A stretch of DNA of 42,444 bases from positions 1-42,444 of the forward strand of contig CAIOVI010000030.1 of assembly GCA_903861715.1 (NCBI GenBank). The letters are read 5' to 3'. The stretch comes from an uncultured bacterium. Lineage in GTDB: Bacteria; Patescibacteriota; Minisyncoccia; Moranbacterales; GWC2-37-73. Made by a program: the position numbers and the translations under genes. The notes below the pieces were generated by a model, which was given only the letters and a program-made list of their open reading frames with translations, was not told the origin of the DNA and ran no database searches. Below, one piece after another: positions 14,708 through 22,015 of this stretch (positions within the stretch are counted from its first letter, which is position 1; each line of letters opens with the position of its first letter).

Positions 14708-17700
14708 ATGTTTAAGAAGGTTGACGTTAAACAAAGTTTTCCGAAGATGGAGGAAGAGATTTTGAAATTTTGGGAAGAAGAAAAGATTTTTGAAAAATCG
14801 GTGACGAAAAATTCAGAAGACAAGTCTTTTATTTTTTATGAAGGCCCTCCGACAGCTAATGGAAAACCTGGTCTTCATCATGTCTTGGCGCGGTCATTCA
14901 AGGATATTATTCCACGTTATAAAACTATGAAAGGGTATCGGGTTGAAAGGAAAGCGGGTTGGGACACGCATGGCTTGCCTGTGGAACTTCAAGTTGAAAA
15001 AGCTTTGGGGCTCAAAAATAAACAAGAAATTGAAAACATTGTGCCAGGAAATCCTCGCGAGAGTATTATTGAATTTAACAAGAAATGCAAAGAGTCAGTT
15101 TGGGAATACAAAGATCTTTGGGAAAAATTGACTCAACGTATGGCTTATTGGGTCGATATGAAAAGTCCCTATATTACTTATGAGAACAAATACATCGAAT
15201 CAGTTTGGTGGGTGGTTTCACAAATTTTTCAATCTAAAAATGACAAGGGCGAAAGCATGATTTATAAGGGACATAAAGTCGTGCCTTATTGTTATCGTTG
15301 CGGAACGGCGCTTTCTTCGCACGAAGTCGCTCAAGGTTATCAGACGGTCAAGGATAATTCTGTTTACGTCAAATTCAAATTGAAATCTGGCCAGAAAATT
15401 AAAAACTTTGAAACTGATGACAACACTTATATTATCGCATGGACAACTACTCCCTGGACTCTTCCTGGAAATGTGGCATTGGCTGTCAGACCAAATACGG
15501 CTTATTCGGTTTGTGAAATGATAGGTGAAAATGATATAACTGGCGATAAAAAAAATGAAAAATATATAGTAGCTCGTGAATTGCATGGTGTTTACGAGGG
15601 AGAAAAAAGAACTAATAGTAGTTTAGATTATTTTTCTGGTGAAGATTTAGTTGGAAAAGAATATGAACCATTGTTTGATTTAACTAATGATCAAAAAGCT
15701 TATAAGATTGTTTTAGGTGGATTTGTTACTTTAGACACTGGAACTGGTGTCGTACATATCGCACCAGCGTTCGGAGAAGACGATGCAAATGTTGGAAAAG
15801 AAAACGGTTTGCCAACCTTGATCACAGTTGATGAAACTGGAAAAGTGTGCGTCGATGTCCCTTGTAAAGGGATTCCGGTCAAAAAGAAAAATGAAAAAAA
15901 TAGATATGCTGTTGATGACTTGATTATTGAAGATTTAAAAAGTAGAGGGCTATTTTTCAAAGAAGAACAATATGAACATGAATATCCTTATTGTTGGAGA
16001 TGTGACACGCCGCTTATCTATTATGCAAAGCCGTCTTGGTTTATTCGGATGAGCGAACTTTCTGATGAGCTGGTTAAAAATAATGAGCAAGTTAATTGGA
16101 TTCCAGAATATATTAAAGAAGGAAGATTTGGCGAGTGGCTGCGTGGTGTCAAGGATTGGGCGATTTCTCGTGAGCGTTATTGGGGAACTCCTTTGCCAAT
16201 TTGGGAATGTGAAAAATGCGGGGAAATTAAAGCTATAAGTTCCATCAAAGAGCTTGAAGAGTTGTCAGGCGAAAAACTTGAAGATTTGCACAAGCCATAT
16301 ATTGATGATGTTAAATTTAAATGTTCTTGTGGAAGCGAAATGAAACGCACACCTGAAGTTTTGGATGTTTGGTTTGACAGCGGCTCAATGCCCTTGGCTC
16401 AGTTTTTCTATCCGAATGGAGCGACTGAGGATGATAAACAAAAAATTGAAAGCGGTAAATTTTTTCCAGCAGACTATATTTCAGAAGCGATCGATCAAAC
16501 TCGCGGCTGGTTTTACACTTTGCATGCCATTGCAACACTGCTGAATAAAGCTGGAAAAGTTCCAACAGGCTATGCTTTCAAAAATGTCATTTCTTTGGCG
16601 CATATTATGGATTCGCAGGGAAAGAAAATGAGTAAATCTCGAGGTAATGTTGTTGATCCGATGCAAGTCATGGATGAATATGGGGCTGATATGCTTCGCT
16701 GGATGCTTTTCACAATCAACCAGCCTGGCCAACCGAAAAAGTTTGACATCAAAGGCATGCGCGACATTATGAATCGGGTTTTCCGAATGCTTTGGAATTC
16801 GTATTCTTTCTTTGTGATGTATGCCAATATCGACAAATGGGAGCCGAAAGAAAAATTGGAATCTAAAAACTTTTTAGATCGATGGATTATTGCTGAACTC
16901 GATGCTCTTATTAAAAGTGTAGACTTAAAATTAGAAAAATATGACATCTATGGTGGGGCTAAGGATATTGAAAAATTTATTGATAATCTTTCCAATTGGT
17001 ACATTCGTCGTAGTCGCAAAAGATTTTGGAAAAGTGAAGATGATAATGATAAGGAATCTGCTTATCAAACTCTGTATACTGTTTTAGTCGAACTTTCCAA
17101 ATTGATGGCACCATTTACACCTTTCATTTCGGAAGAAATTTATAGGAATCTTACTGGCAAAGAATCTGTGCATCTGGCTGATTTTCCAATTGCTAACATT
17201 GTAGAGGATCACGAAACAGATTATGAAATTAATAAAAAGTATGACAAAGGTGAGGAAAATGCAAAGATTATGAAAGAAATGGAGGCAACAAGAAAAATTG
17301 TTACAGAAGCTTTACAGCTGAGAGCAAAGGCGGGAGCAAAAGTTAGGCAGCCGTTATCAAAATTAGTTTTGATTGGATATGAATTACGTGATGAACTTCT
17401 TGAAATTATCAAAGAAGAAGTCAATGTTAAAGATGTTATTTTGAATAACGGAAAAGAGGAGGGTATAGAAAAACTTGATACCGAAATTACTCCCGAACTC
17501 AAGCTTGAAGGTCAGGCTCGTGAAATCGTGCGGTTCATTCAGGAAATGCGTAAGGAGGCGGGGTATGAAGTTGAAAATCACATCAGTGTGCAATTTGAAG
17601 GCATGGACGAGGTTTTTGAAAAGTTTTCAGATTTGATTGCCAAGGAAACTCTGGCGGATTCAATTGAAAAAGGTGCTGGTGAAGGTTTTGATTTGAAAAA

Positions 17701-17749
17701 AGAATTGGAAGTGGATGGGATGAGGGTTGCGATTGCAATCAAAAAATAG
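14708..17749 (+). CDS. ileS: Isoleucine--tRNA ligase
   Basis: Class I synthetase charging tRNA-Ile, with CP1 editing of mischarged valine. It shows PPTANGKPGLHHVLARSFKD (HIGH variant HHVL near residue 58), GWDTHGLPVE, editing-domain TTTPWTLPGN near 250 and GTGVVHIAPAFGEDD, and KMSKSRGN near 640. Zinc-type CxxC pairs are seen at CWRC and CEKC. A length of 1013 is normal for this eukaryote-like IleRS subtype, which has a long C-terminal helical region. ATG 14708 is 126 bases downstream of the T-box terminator. The spacer 14590-14700 contains inverted TACTAATA/TATTAGTA octamer-like repeats. No in-frame repeat insertion was spotted in this synthetase. Confidence 0.96.
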   Translation: MFKKVDVKQSFPKMEEEILKFWEEEKIFEKSVTKNSEDKSFIFYEGPPTANGKPGLHHVLARSFKDIIPRYKTMKGYRVERKAGWDTHGLPVELQVEKALGLKNKQEIENIVPGNPRESIIEFNKKCKESVWEYKDLWEKLTQRMAYWVDMKSPYITYENKYIESVWWVVSQIFQSKNDKGESMIYKGHKVVPYCYRCGTALSSHEVAQGYQTVKDNSVYVKFKLKSGQKIKNFETDDNTYIIAWTTTPWTLPGNVALAVRPNTAYSVCEMIGENDITGDKKNEKYIVARELHGVYEGEKRTNSSLDYFSGEDLVGKEYEPLFDLTNDQKAYKIVLGGFVTLDTGTGVVHIAPAFGEDDANVGKENGLPTLITVDETGKVCVDVPCKGIPVKKKNEKNRYAVDDLIIEDLKSRGLFFKEEQYEHEYPYCWRCDTPLIYYAKPSWFIRMSELSDELVKNNEQVNWIPEYIKEGRFGEWLRGVKDWAISRERYWGTPLPIWECEKCGEIKAISSIKELEELSGEKLEDLHKPYIDDVKFKCSCGSEMKRTPEVLDVWFDSGSMPLAQFFYPNGATEDDKQKIESGKFFPADYISEAIDQTRGWFYTLHAIATLLNKAGKVPTGYAFKNVISLAHIMDSQGKKMSKSRGNVVDPMQVMDEYGADMLRWMLFTINQPGQPKKFDIKGMRDIMNRVFRMLWNSYSFFVMYANIDKWEPKEKLESKNFLDRWIIAELDALIKSVDLKLEKYDIYGGAKDIEKFIDNLSNWYIRRSRKRFWKSEDDNDKESAYQTLYTVLVELSKLMAPFTPFISEEIYRNLTGKESVHLADFPIANIVEDHETDYEINKKYDKGEENAKIMKEMEATRKIVTEALQLRAKAGAKVRQPLSKLVLIGYELRDELLEIIKEEVNVKDVILNNGKEEGIEKLDTEITPELKLEGQAREIVRFIQEMRKEAGYEVENHISVQFEGMDEVFEKFSDLIAKETLADSIEKGAGEGFDLKKELEVDGMRVAIAIKK

Positions 17750-17754
17750 TTAGG

Positions 17755-17818
17755 GTTTTAGGGTGGTTGGGGATTTTGGGGAGCTTAATTCTTTGGGTGT
17801 TTGGGGTTTTTAGGGGGC
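17755..17818 (+). repeat. G-run repeat (possible G-quadruplex) upstream of the four-helix gene
   Basis: The spacer after ileS reads TTAGGGTTTTAGGGTGG, TTGGGGATTTTGGGG and then TTTGGGTGTTTGGGG with TTTTTAGGGGG. It has at least seven G-tracts of three or more on the plus strand, in degenerate telomere-like units. The same unit type reappears within the next gene at 18149-18210. Confidence 0.65.
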
Positions 17819-17825
17819 AAAAAAT

Positions 17826-18374
17826 ATGAATGAAAATTCTCAAAAAAATGGAGGCAGGCCAGGCTATGAATATTTGGTGGCTTTTATGTTAGGCAAAGTC
17901 ATTCAAGATTTGACTGTTGAGTTTTGTGATTGTTTTGTGAACAAAAAAAGTCGCACCCATGATCAGATGGTGCAAGCTGCTCGGAGTAATCCGCAAAACA
18001 TTGCCGAAGGTTACACGGCTGAATCACTCAAAAGTTACATTTTTTTGACTGGGGTGGCGCATGGTTCAAATGAAGAGTTGACGAAAGATTTTCAAGATTT
18101 TTTGCGACAAAGAAATTTGCCAATTTGGGAAAAAACAGACCAAAGAGTTAGGGATTTTAGGGGGTTTAGGGTGGGTTGGATTTCCCTAACATCCCTAAAT
18201 ACCCCAAAACTTTCAATGAATCCAACTGAAGCGGCCAATTTTTTGTTGACCCTTTGTCAAATGGAAGGATTTTTGCTTACAAAATTAGCAGAGTCGCTAA
18301 AAAAGAAACATGAAACTGAAGGAGGGTTTACTGAAAAACTTTATCGCAAAAGAATTGAATTTAGAAAAAAATGA
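17826..18374 (+). CDS. Four-helix-bundle 'suffix' domain protein
   Basis: This 182-residue protein resembles the four-helix-bundle family related to 23S rRNA intervening-sequence proteins, subgroup with a suffix domain. Characteristic residues are GRPGYEYLVAFMLGKVIQDL at the N-terminus, ARSNPQNIAEGYTAES in helix two, and VAHGSNEELTKDFQDFLRQR near 79. The cellular role of this family is unknown. An in-frame repeat (DQRVRDFRGFRVGWISLTSL) encoded by G-run/C-run inverted DNA separates the third helix from the last helix. The gene ends three bases before recO, so the two are probably translated from one mRNA. Confidence 0.7.
   Translation: MNENSQKNGGRPGYEYLVAFMLGKVIQDLTVEFCDCFVNKKSRTHDQMVQAARSNPQNIAEGYTAESLKSYIFLTGVAHGSNEELTKDFQDFLRQRNLPIWEKTDQRVRDFRGFRVGWISLTSLNTPKLSMNPTEAANFLLTLCQMEGFLLTKLAESLKKKHETEGGFTEKLYRKRIEFRKK
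18149..18207. repeat. TTAGGG/CCCTAA inverted low-complexity insert in the four-helix gene
   Basis: TTAGGGATTTTAGGGGG and TTTAGGGTGGG are followed after a short spacer by CCCTAACATCCCTAAATACCCC, so G-tracts on the left can pair with C-tracts on the right. It is fully in frame. The left half matches the spacer upstream of the gene at 17755-17818. Confidence 0.65.
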
Positions 18375-18377
18375 CAC

Positions 18378-19094
18378 ATGGAATACAAATACACTGCAAT
18401 CATTTTGAACAAACGCAATGTGGGGGAAACGGATCGCATTTGCACGATGTATTCTCTTGAAGGTGGCAAAATAAAGTCAGTGGCCAAGGGCGTGCGCAAA
18501 CCGCAGGCGAAGTTGGCGGCTTCTTTGGAGAGCATCACGTTGGCTGATGTCACAATTGTGCGCAGTCGCGGATTGGGAAAAATCACGGGTTCGATTGTGG
18601 AAAACAATTTCACGGCCATCAAAAAAGATGAGCAATCCTTGCTGAATGTCTTTGCGGTTTTTCATTTGTTTGACAAGTTGGTTGATTTTGAAAATCCAGA
18701 CCAAAGGGTTTTCCAACTGCTGCAAAAATATCTCGAGAGCATGGAAAAATCTGTTGGTGGGGGAGATGAGCAAAAATATCTGATTTTTCGTTATGGCTTT
18801 ATGGTGAAATTGCTAGACGCGCTTGGTTATGCAATTGGAGTTGATGTTTGCGCTGCCTGCGGATCAGAGCTAACTCCAACCAGGATTGGTTTTTCTTCGC
18901 AGCAAGGCGGGGTTTTGTGTGAGCGGTGCATTGGGCAGGACAAAGATGCAATTTTGGTCAGTGTTAATGCGGTCAAAATGCTGCGACTTTTTTTGAAAAA
19001 TGACCTGCCAACTTTTGCAAAAATCCAAGCCTCCCGGCAGGATTTTGACAGCATGCGGTTGGCGGTGGATGATTTTCTGAGGTGGAACCTATAG
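18378..19094 (+). CDS. recO: DNA repair protein RecO
   Basis: RecO anneals single strands and helps load RecA with RecR/RecF at gaps. The N-terminal OB-fold begins MEYKYTAIILNKRNVGETDR, followed by KGVRKPQAKLAASLE and the central helical region. The C-terminal zinc site is CAACGSELT (about 154-162) paired with CERC (about 177-180). A length of 238 is typical. The start is ATG 18378, four bases past the preceding TGA. Its presence suggests the RecFOR route is at least partly kept. Confidence 0.92.
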   Translation: MEYKYTAIILNKRNVGETDRICTMYSLEGGKIKSVAKGVRKPQAKLAASLESITLADVTIVRSRGLGKITGSIVENNFTAIKKDEQSLLNVFAVFHLFDKLVDFENPDQRVFQLLQKYLESMEKSVGGGDEQKYLIFRYGFMVKLLDALGYAIGVDVCAACGSELTPTRIGFSSQQGGVLCERCIGQDKDAILVSVNAVKMLRLFLKNDLPTFAKIQASRQDFDSMRLAVDDFLRWNL

Positions 19095-19196
19095 GGTTCA
19101 ACTTGTTATATTGTTACATCGTTACATAATTAAAGTGCCGACAGTGAAGGATAGAAAGAATAAAAAAGGCTATAATAAGGGACAAAATCTTCTATG

Positions 19197-19242
19197 ACGA
19201 TGGTATCGTATAGATTCTTGACAATTTATACGATACCATCGT
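19197..19242. promoter_or_regulatory. Twin operator: 16-base perfect inverted repeats around the -35 box
   Basis: The arms ACGATGGTATCGTATA (19197-19212) and TATACGATACCATCGT (19227-19242) are exact reverse complements. Each arm is itself nearly palindromic (ACGAT-3-ATCGT), so this looks like two dimer-binding sites. The TTGACA box lies between them, and the right arm fills the spacer and touches the -10. A repressor bound here would block RNA polymerase. The regulator itself is not identified. Confidence 0.75.
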
Positions 19243-19247
19243 ATAAT
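19218..19247 (+). promoter_or_regulatory. Strong promoter TTGACA-N18-TATAAT for the AAA ATPase
   Basis: This has a perfect -35 (19218-19223) and a perfect -10 (19242-19247) and is the best consensus promoter in the window. Transcription would start near 19254, 30 bases before the ATG at 19284. An upstream TATAATAAGG at 19171-19180 duplicates the -10 sequence and may be a second, weaker promoter. Confidence 0.8.
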
Positions 19248-19283
19248 AAGGTTGCTAGTGAATATCTCTAAAAAGCACGTCTT

Positions 19284-20462
19284 ATGGAGCAAATTTTATA
19301 TCGTTATAATCCCTGGTGGGAGGAGGAATATATGCCCGCTAGTTTTCTTGAGCGGAAGCATATCTTCGGAAATTTGAAGAATACCTTGGAAACAAGACAA
19401 GTTGTAATTCTGACTGGTCTTCGGCGGGTAGGAAAAACTACTTTAATGAAACAGCTCATTAACCATCTTATTGGTGAGCAAGGCATCGACCCCAAATTAG
19501 TTTTTTATGTGAGTCTTGATGATTATCTCTTGACTAGTAATACGATTATAGAAATTATCGAAGAATATCGAAAAATTAATCGAGTTTCTTTTTCGGAAAA
19601 AGTTTATTTATTTTTAGATGAGGTGACGCATCAGAAAGATTTTGAATTACAACTTAAAAATATTTATGATCAACAAAATGCTAAAGTATATGTTTCTTCT
19701 TCAAGCGCTTCAATTTTGAAAAGTAAAAAGTCATTTTTGACAGGGCGTAATGTAGTGATGGAAGTTTTACCTTTGGATTTTGAGGAATATTTAAATTTCA
19801 AGGGCATAAAAACTAAAAAAAGTGACAAGCAATTATTGGAAAAATATTTTGAAGATTTTATGCAAACTGGAGGGATGCCAGAATATGTCTTGACCGGTGA
19901 TGTTGAGTATTTGAAAGAGTTGATTGATGATGTTATTCAAAAAGACATTGCCGCTTTTTATGGAGTAAAGGATGTGCAAATTCTCAAGGATTTTTTTCTG
20001 CTTCTCATGGAGAGATCGGGCAAAATTTGCAGTATTAATAAAATAGCCAAAATTTTAGATATTTCTCCAGACTCAGCCAGACGGTATTTGCAAATGTTTG
20101 CTGATGCATATTTGATTTTTCTGGTTCCACGGTTTGGCAAGACTAACGAGCGTTTGCTCTCGGCCAAGAAAATCTATGCGGCTGATTTAGGCATGCGGGT
20201 TTATTTCACGGGTTTCCGTGATAAGGGGAGTTTGTTTGAAAATTATGTTTATTTGAAAATAAAAAAATGTAGTCCGTCATATGTGTATCAGGATGGCTTT
20301 GAGATAGATTTCTTGACCCAAGGCAAAACCCTTATTGAGGTTAAATATAATGCTCAGATGGGCGAGAAACAAAAAGAACTTTTTGATAAAATCGAAGTGA
20401 AGAAGAAAATAGTAATCGAAAATATTTTTGATTTAGAAAAAATAGATAAACTTGAAAAATGA
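19284..20462 (+). CDS. AAA-family ATPase with DUF4143-type C-terminus
   Basis: This belongs to the widespread ATP-binding family with an N-terminal AAA_14-like P-loop domain and a C-terminal DUF4143 region. Walker A is GLRRVGKTT near residue 45, Walker B is VYLFLDEV near 109, and sensor-like VYVSSSSASIL is near 132. The middle has the family's LPLDFEEYLNFKG. A predicted winged-helix segment (ICSINKIAKILDISPDSARRY) follows, and the end, YVYQDGFEIDFLTQGKTLIEVKY, resembles a nuclease-like ExK arrangement. Its role is unknown; members are often horizontally moved and sometimes toxin-like. Tight promoter/operator control fits that. No Shine-Dalgarno is clear. Its TGA stop is four bases ahead of the aminotransferase ATG. 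Confidence 0.85.
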   Translation: MEQILYRYNPWWEEEYMPASFLERKHIFGNLKNTLETRQVVILTGLRRVGKTTLMKQLINHLIGEQGIDPKLVFYVSLDDYLLTSNTIIEIIEEYRKINRVSFSEKVYLFLDEVTHQKDFELQLKNIYDQQNAKVYVSSSSASILKSKKSFLTGRNVVMEVLPLDFEEYLNFKGIKTKKSDKQLLEKYFEDFMQTGGMPEYVLTGDVEYLKELIDDVIQKDIAAFYGVKDVQILKDFFLLLMERSGKICSINKIAKILDISPDSARRYLQMFADAYLIFLVPRFGKTNERLLSAKKIYAADLGMRVYFTGFRDKGSLFENYVYLKIKKCSPSYVYQDGFEIDFLTQGKTLIEVKYNAQMGEKQKELFDKIEVKKKIVIENIFDLEKIDKLEK

Positions 20463-20466
20463 ATCT

Positions 20467-21768
20467 ATGCGTACAAACATTGTGCATGAGGGGGCGGACG
20501 AACTGACATATGAAATTCGGGGAATAGTTCGGGTGGCTCAGCAATTGCAAAAACTGGGTGTGGAAATTGTTTGGGAAAATATTGGTGACCCAATTGCCAA
20601 AGGTGAAACAGTTCCCCAATGGATCAAAGATATTGTCGCCACTACGATGAGCGAGGATAAGTCTTTTGGCTATTCGCCGACCAAGGGTGTTGTCAGCGCA
20701 AGGGAATTTATTGCGGCCGAGCGTTTGCGCCAGTCGAATATTATTCTTAATCCTGAAGACATTCTTTTTTTCAACGGTTTGGGGGATGCAATTTCCAAGG
20801 TCTACACCTATCTGCGTCACAGCGCTCGCATCATAGGACCATGTCCAGCTTATCCAACTCATTCTTCAGCGGAGGCTGCGCATGCTGGGGCTCCGCATAT
20901 CAACTACACCCTTGATTATCAAAGAAATTGGTATCCAAATTTGGAAGACATTCGCAATAAAGTGAAATACAATCCCTTGGTGGCTGGAATTTTGATTATC
21001 AATCCTGATAATCCAACAGGGATGGTCTATCCAAAAAGAGTTCTGGAGGAAATTGTTTCAATTGCCAGAGAGTATGGACTATTTTTGATTGCTGATGAAA
21101 CTTATGCGCAACTTTCCTATGGCCGGGAAAAAATGACGCCGCTTTATGAAGTGCTTGGCAGTGATGTGCCGGCGATTGTGATGCGCGGACTTTCCAAAGA
21201 AGTTCCTTGGCCAGGCTCACGTTGCGGTTGGATTGAAATATACAACAAAGATAAGGATCCGATGTTTGCTCGTTATGCCAAGACTTTGGTGGATGCCAAA
21301 ATGTTGGAAGTTTGTTCCACGACTTTGCCGCAATTGGCTTTGCCAAAAATCATGAGCGACCAGCGTTTTGCTGGACATGTGCAAGCGCGGGCTGAAAATT
21401 ATCGCAAAAAAGCGGACATTGCGAGAGCTATTTTTTCTGGCCTTCATGGCGTGATGGCGCCTTGTCCAGAAAGTTCTTTTTATTATTCCGTCGTTTTTGA
21501 AGAGGGCGTTTTGAATGGTGAGCAATCTTTGCCGATTTCCGATCAAGCCGTTAAAGAATTTATTGAAAAAGAAGTTGAGAATGTTTCGCCGGACAAAAGA
21601 TTTGTCTTGTATTTGATGGCAGCCACGGGAGTTTGTGTGGTGCCACTTTCTGGGTTTAACACTGATTTGCCAGGTTTTCGCATGACTCTGTTGGAACCTG
21701 ATGAAAAAAAATTCAAGCAAACCGTGGATAAAATCGCCGAGGCGATTCGAAGTTATGTTAAATGTTAA
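20467..21768 (+). CDS. PLP-dependent aminotransferase, class I/II
   Basis: Fold-type I aminotransferase of the AlaA/AspC kind, moving an amino group between an amino acid and a 2-oxo acid. Family signposts are NIGDPIAKGE near 38, INPDNPTGMVYP near 180 (Asn contacting the cofactor), LIADETYAQLSYG near 207 (Asp pairing with the pyridine nitrogen), and GLSKEVPWPGSRCGW near 240, whose lysine would bind PLP. A length of 433 is usual for the alanine-aminotransferase-like branch. The ORF-track start at 20452 is a TTG overlapping the upstream gene; ATG 20467 fits better. It probably shares the transcript of the ATPase. The substrate is not resolved by sequence. Confidence 0.88.
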   Translation: MRTNIVHEGADELTYEIRGIVRVAQQLQKLGVEIVWENIGDPIAKGETVPQWIKDIVATTMSEDKSFGYSPTKGVVSAREFIAAERLRQSNIILNPEDILFFNGLGDAISKVYTYLRHSARIIGPCPAYPTHSSAEAAHAGAPHINYTLDYQRNWYPNLEDIRNKVKYNPLVAGILIINPDNPTGMVYPKRVLEEIVSIAREYGLFLIADETYAQLSYGREKMTPLYEVLGSDVPAIVMRGLSKEVPWPGSRCGWIEIYNKDKDPMFARYAKTLVDAKMLEVCSTTLPQLALPKIMSDQRFAGHVQARAENYRKKADIARAIFSGLHGVMAPCPESSFYYSVVFEEGVLNGEQSLPISDQAVKEFIEKEVENVSPDKRFVLYLMAATGVCVVPLSGFNTDLPGFRMTLLEPDEKKFKQTVDKIAEAIRSYVKC

Positions 21769-21874
21769 AAATAATCAATAGCTGTTTTTTGTTTTTACTT
21801 ACCGTCGGCATATTTCTTGTCAGCTGCTGATTGCTGGTTGCCGGTTACTTTTTTTTGGGTTGTTTGTCTTTTTG

Positions 21875-21883
21875 TGGTATACT
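21875..21883 (+). promoter_or_regulatory. Extended -10 promoter (TGGTATACT) of the DUF11-like gene
   Basis: TGG-TATACT (21875-21883) is an extended -10 with no good -35. It leaves a leader of about 125 bases that contains the 21911-21990 repeat. Confidence 0.45.
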
Positions 21884-21910
21884 AAAATTAAATACAAAAT
21901 TAAAAATCAT

Positions 21911-21990
21911 TTCCCCTCAGCTGTCCCTGATAACAAGGACACCTTCTCTTTGCCTACCAGCGGGCAGACTAAAAGGAGAAGGAAGCGGGG
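21911..21990. repeat. GC-rich multi-hairpin repeat in the leader of the 22016 gene
   Basis: Nested inverted pairs are visible: CCCCTCAGC at the left with GCGGGG at the right, TGTCC with GGACA, and CCTTCTC with GAGAAGG enclosing TTTGCCTACCAGCGGGCAGAC. The order CCCTCA / small hairpin / CACCTTCTC / GAGAAGG is the same as in the argS insert at 8832-8881, so the two are probably one family. The ORF-track start at 21860 reads through this element; the true start is downstream. Confidence 0.65.
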
Positions 21991-22015
21991 TAACTTCCTA
22001 TTAAAAATAAAAACT

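Noticed and set aside
19097-19140. TTGTTATATTGTTACATCG stretch after recO considered as a terminator
   Set aside because: No stem and no T-run; it is a degenerate TTGTTACA repeat like those near 29300 and 40861.
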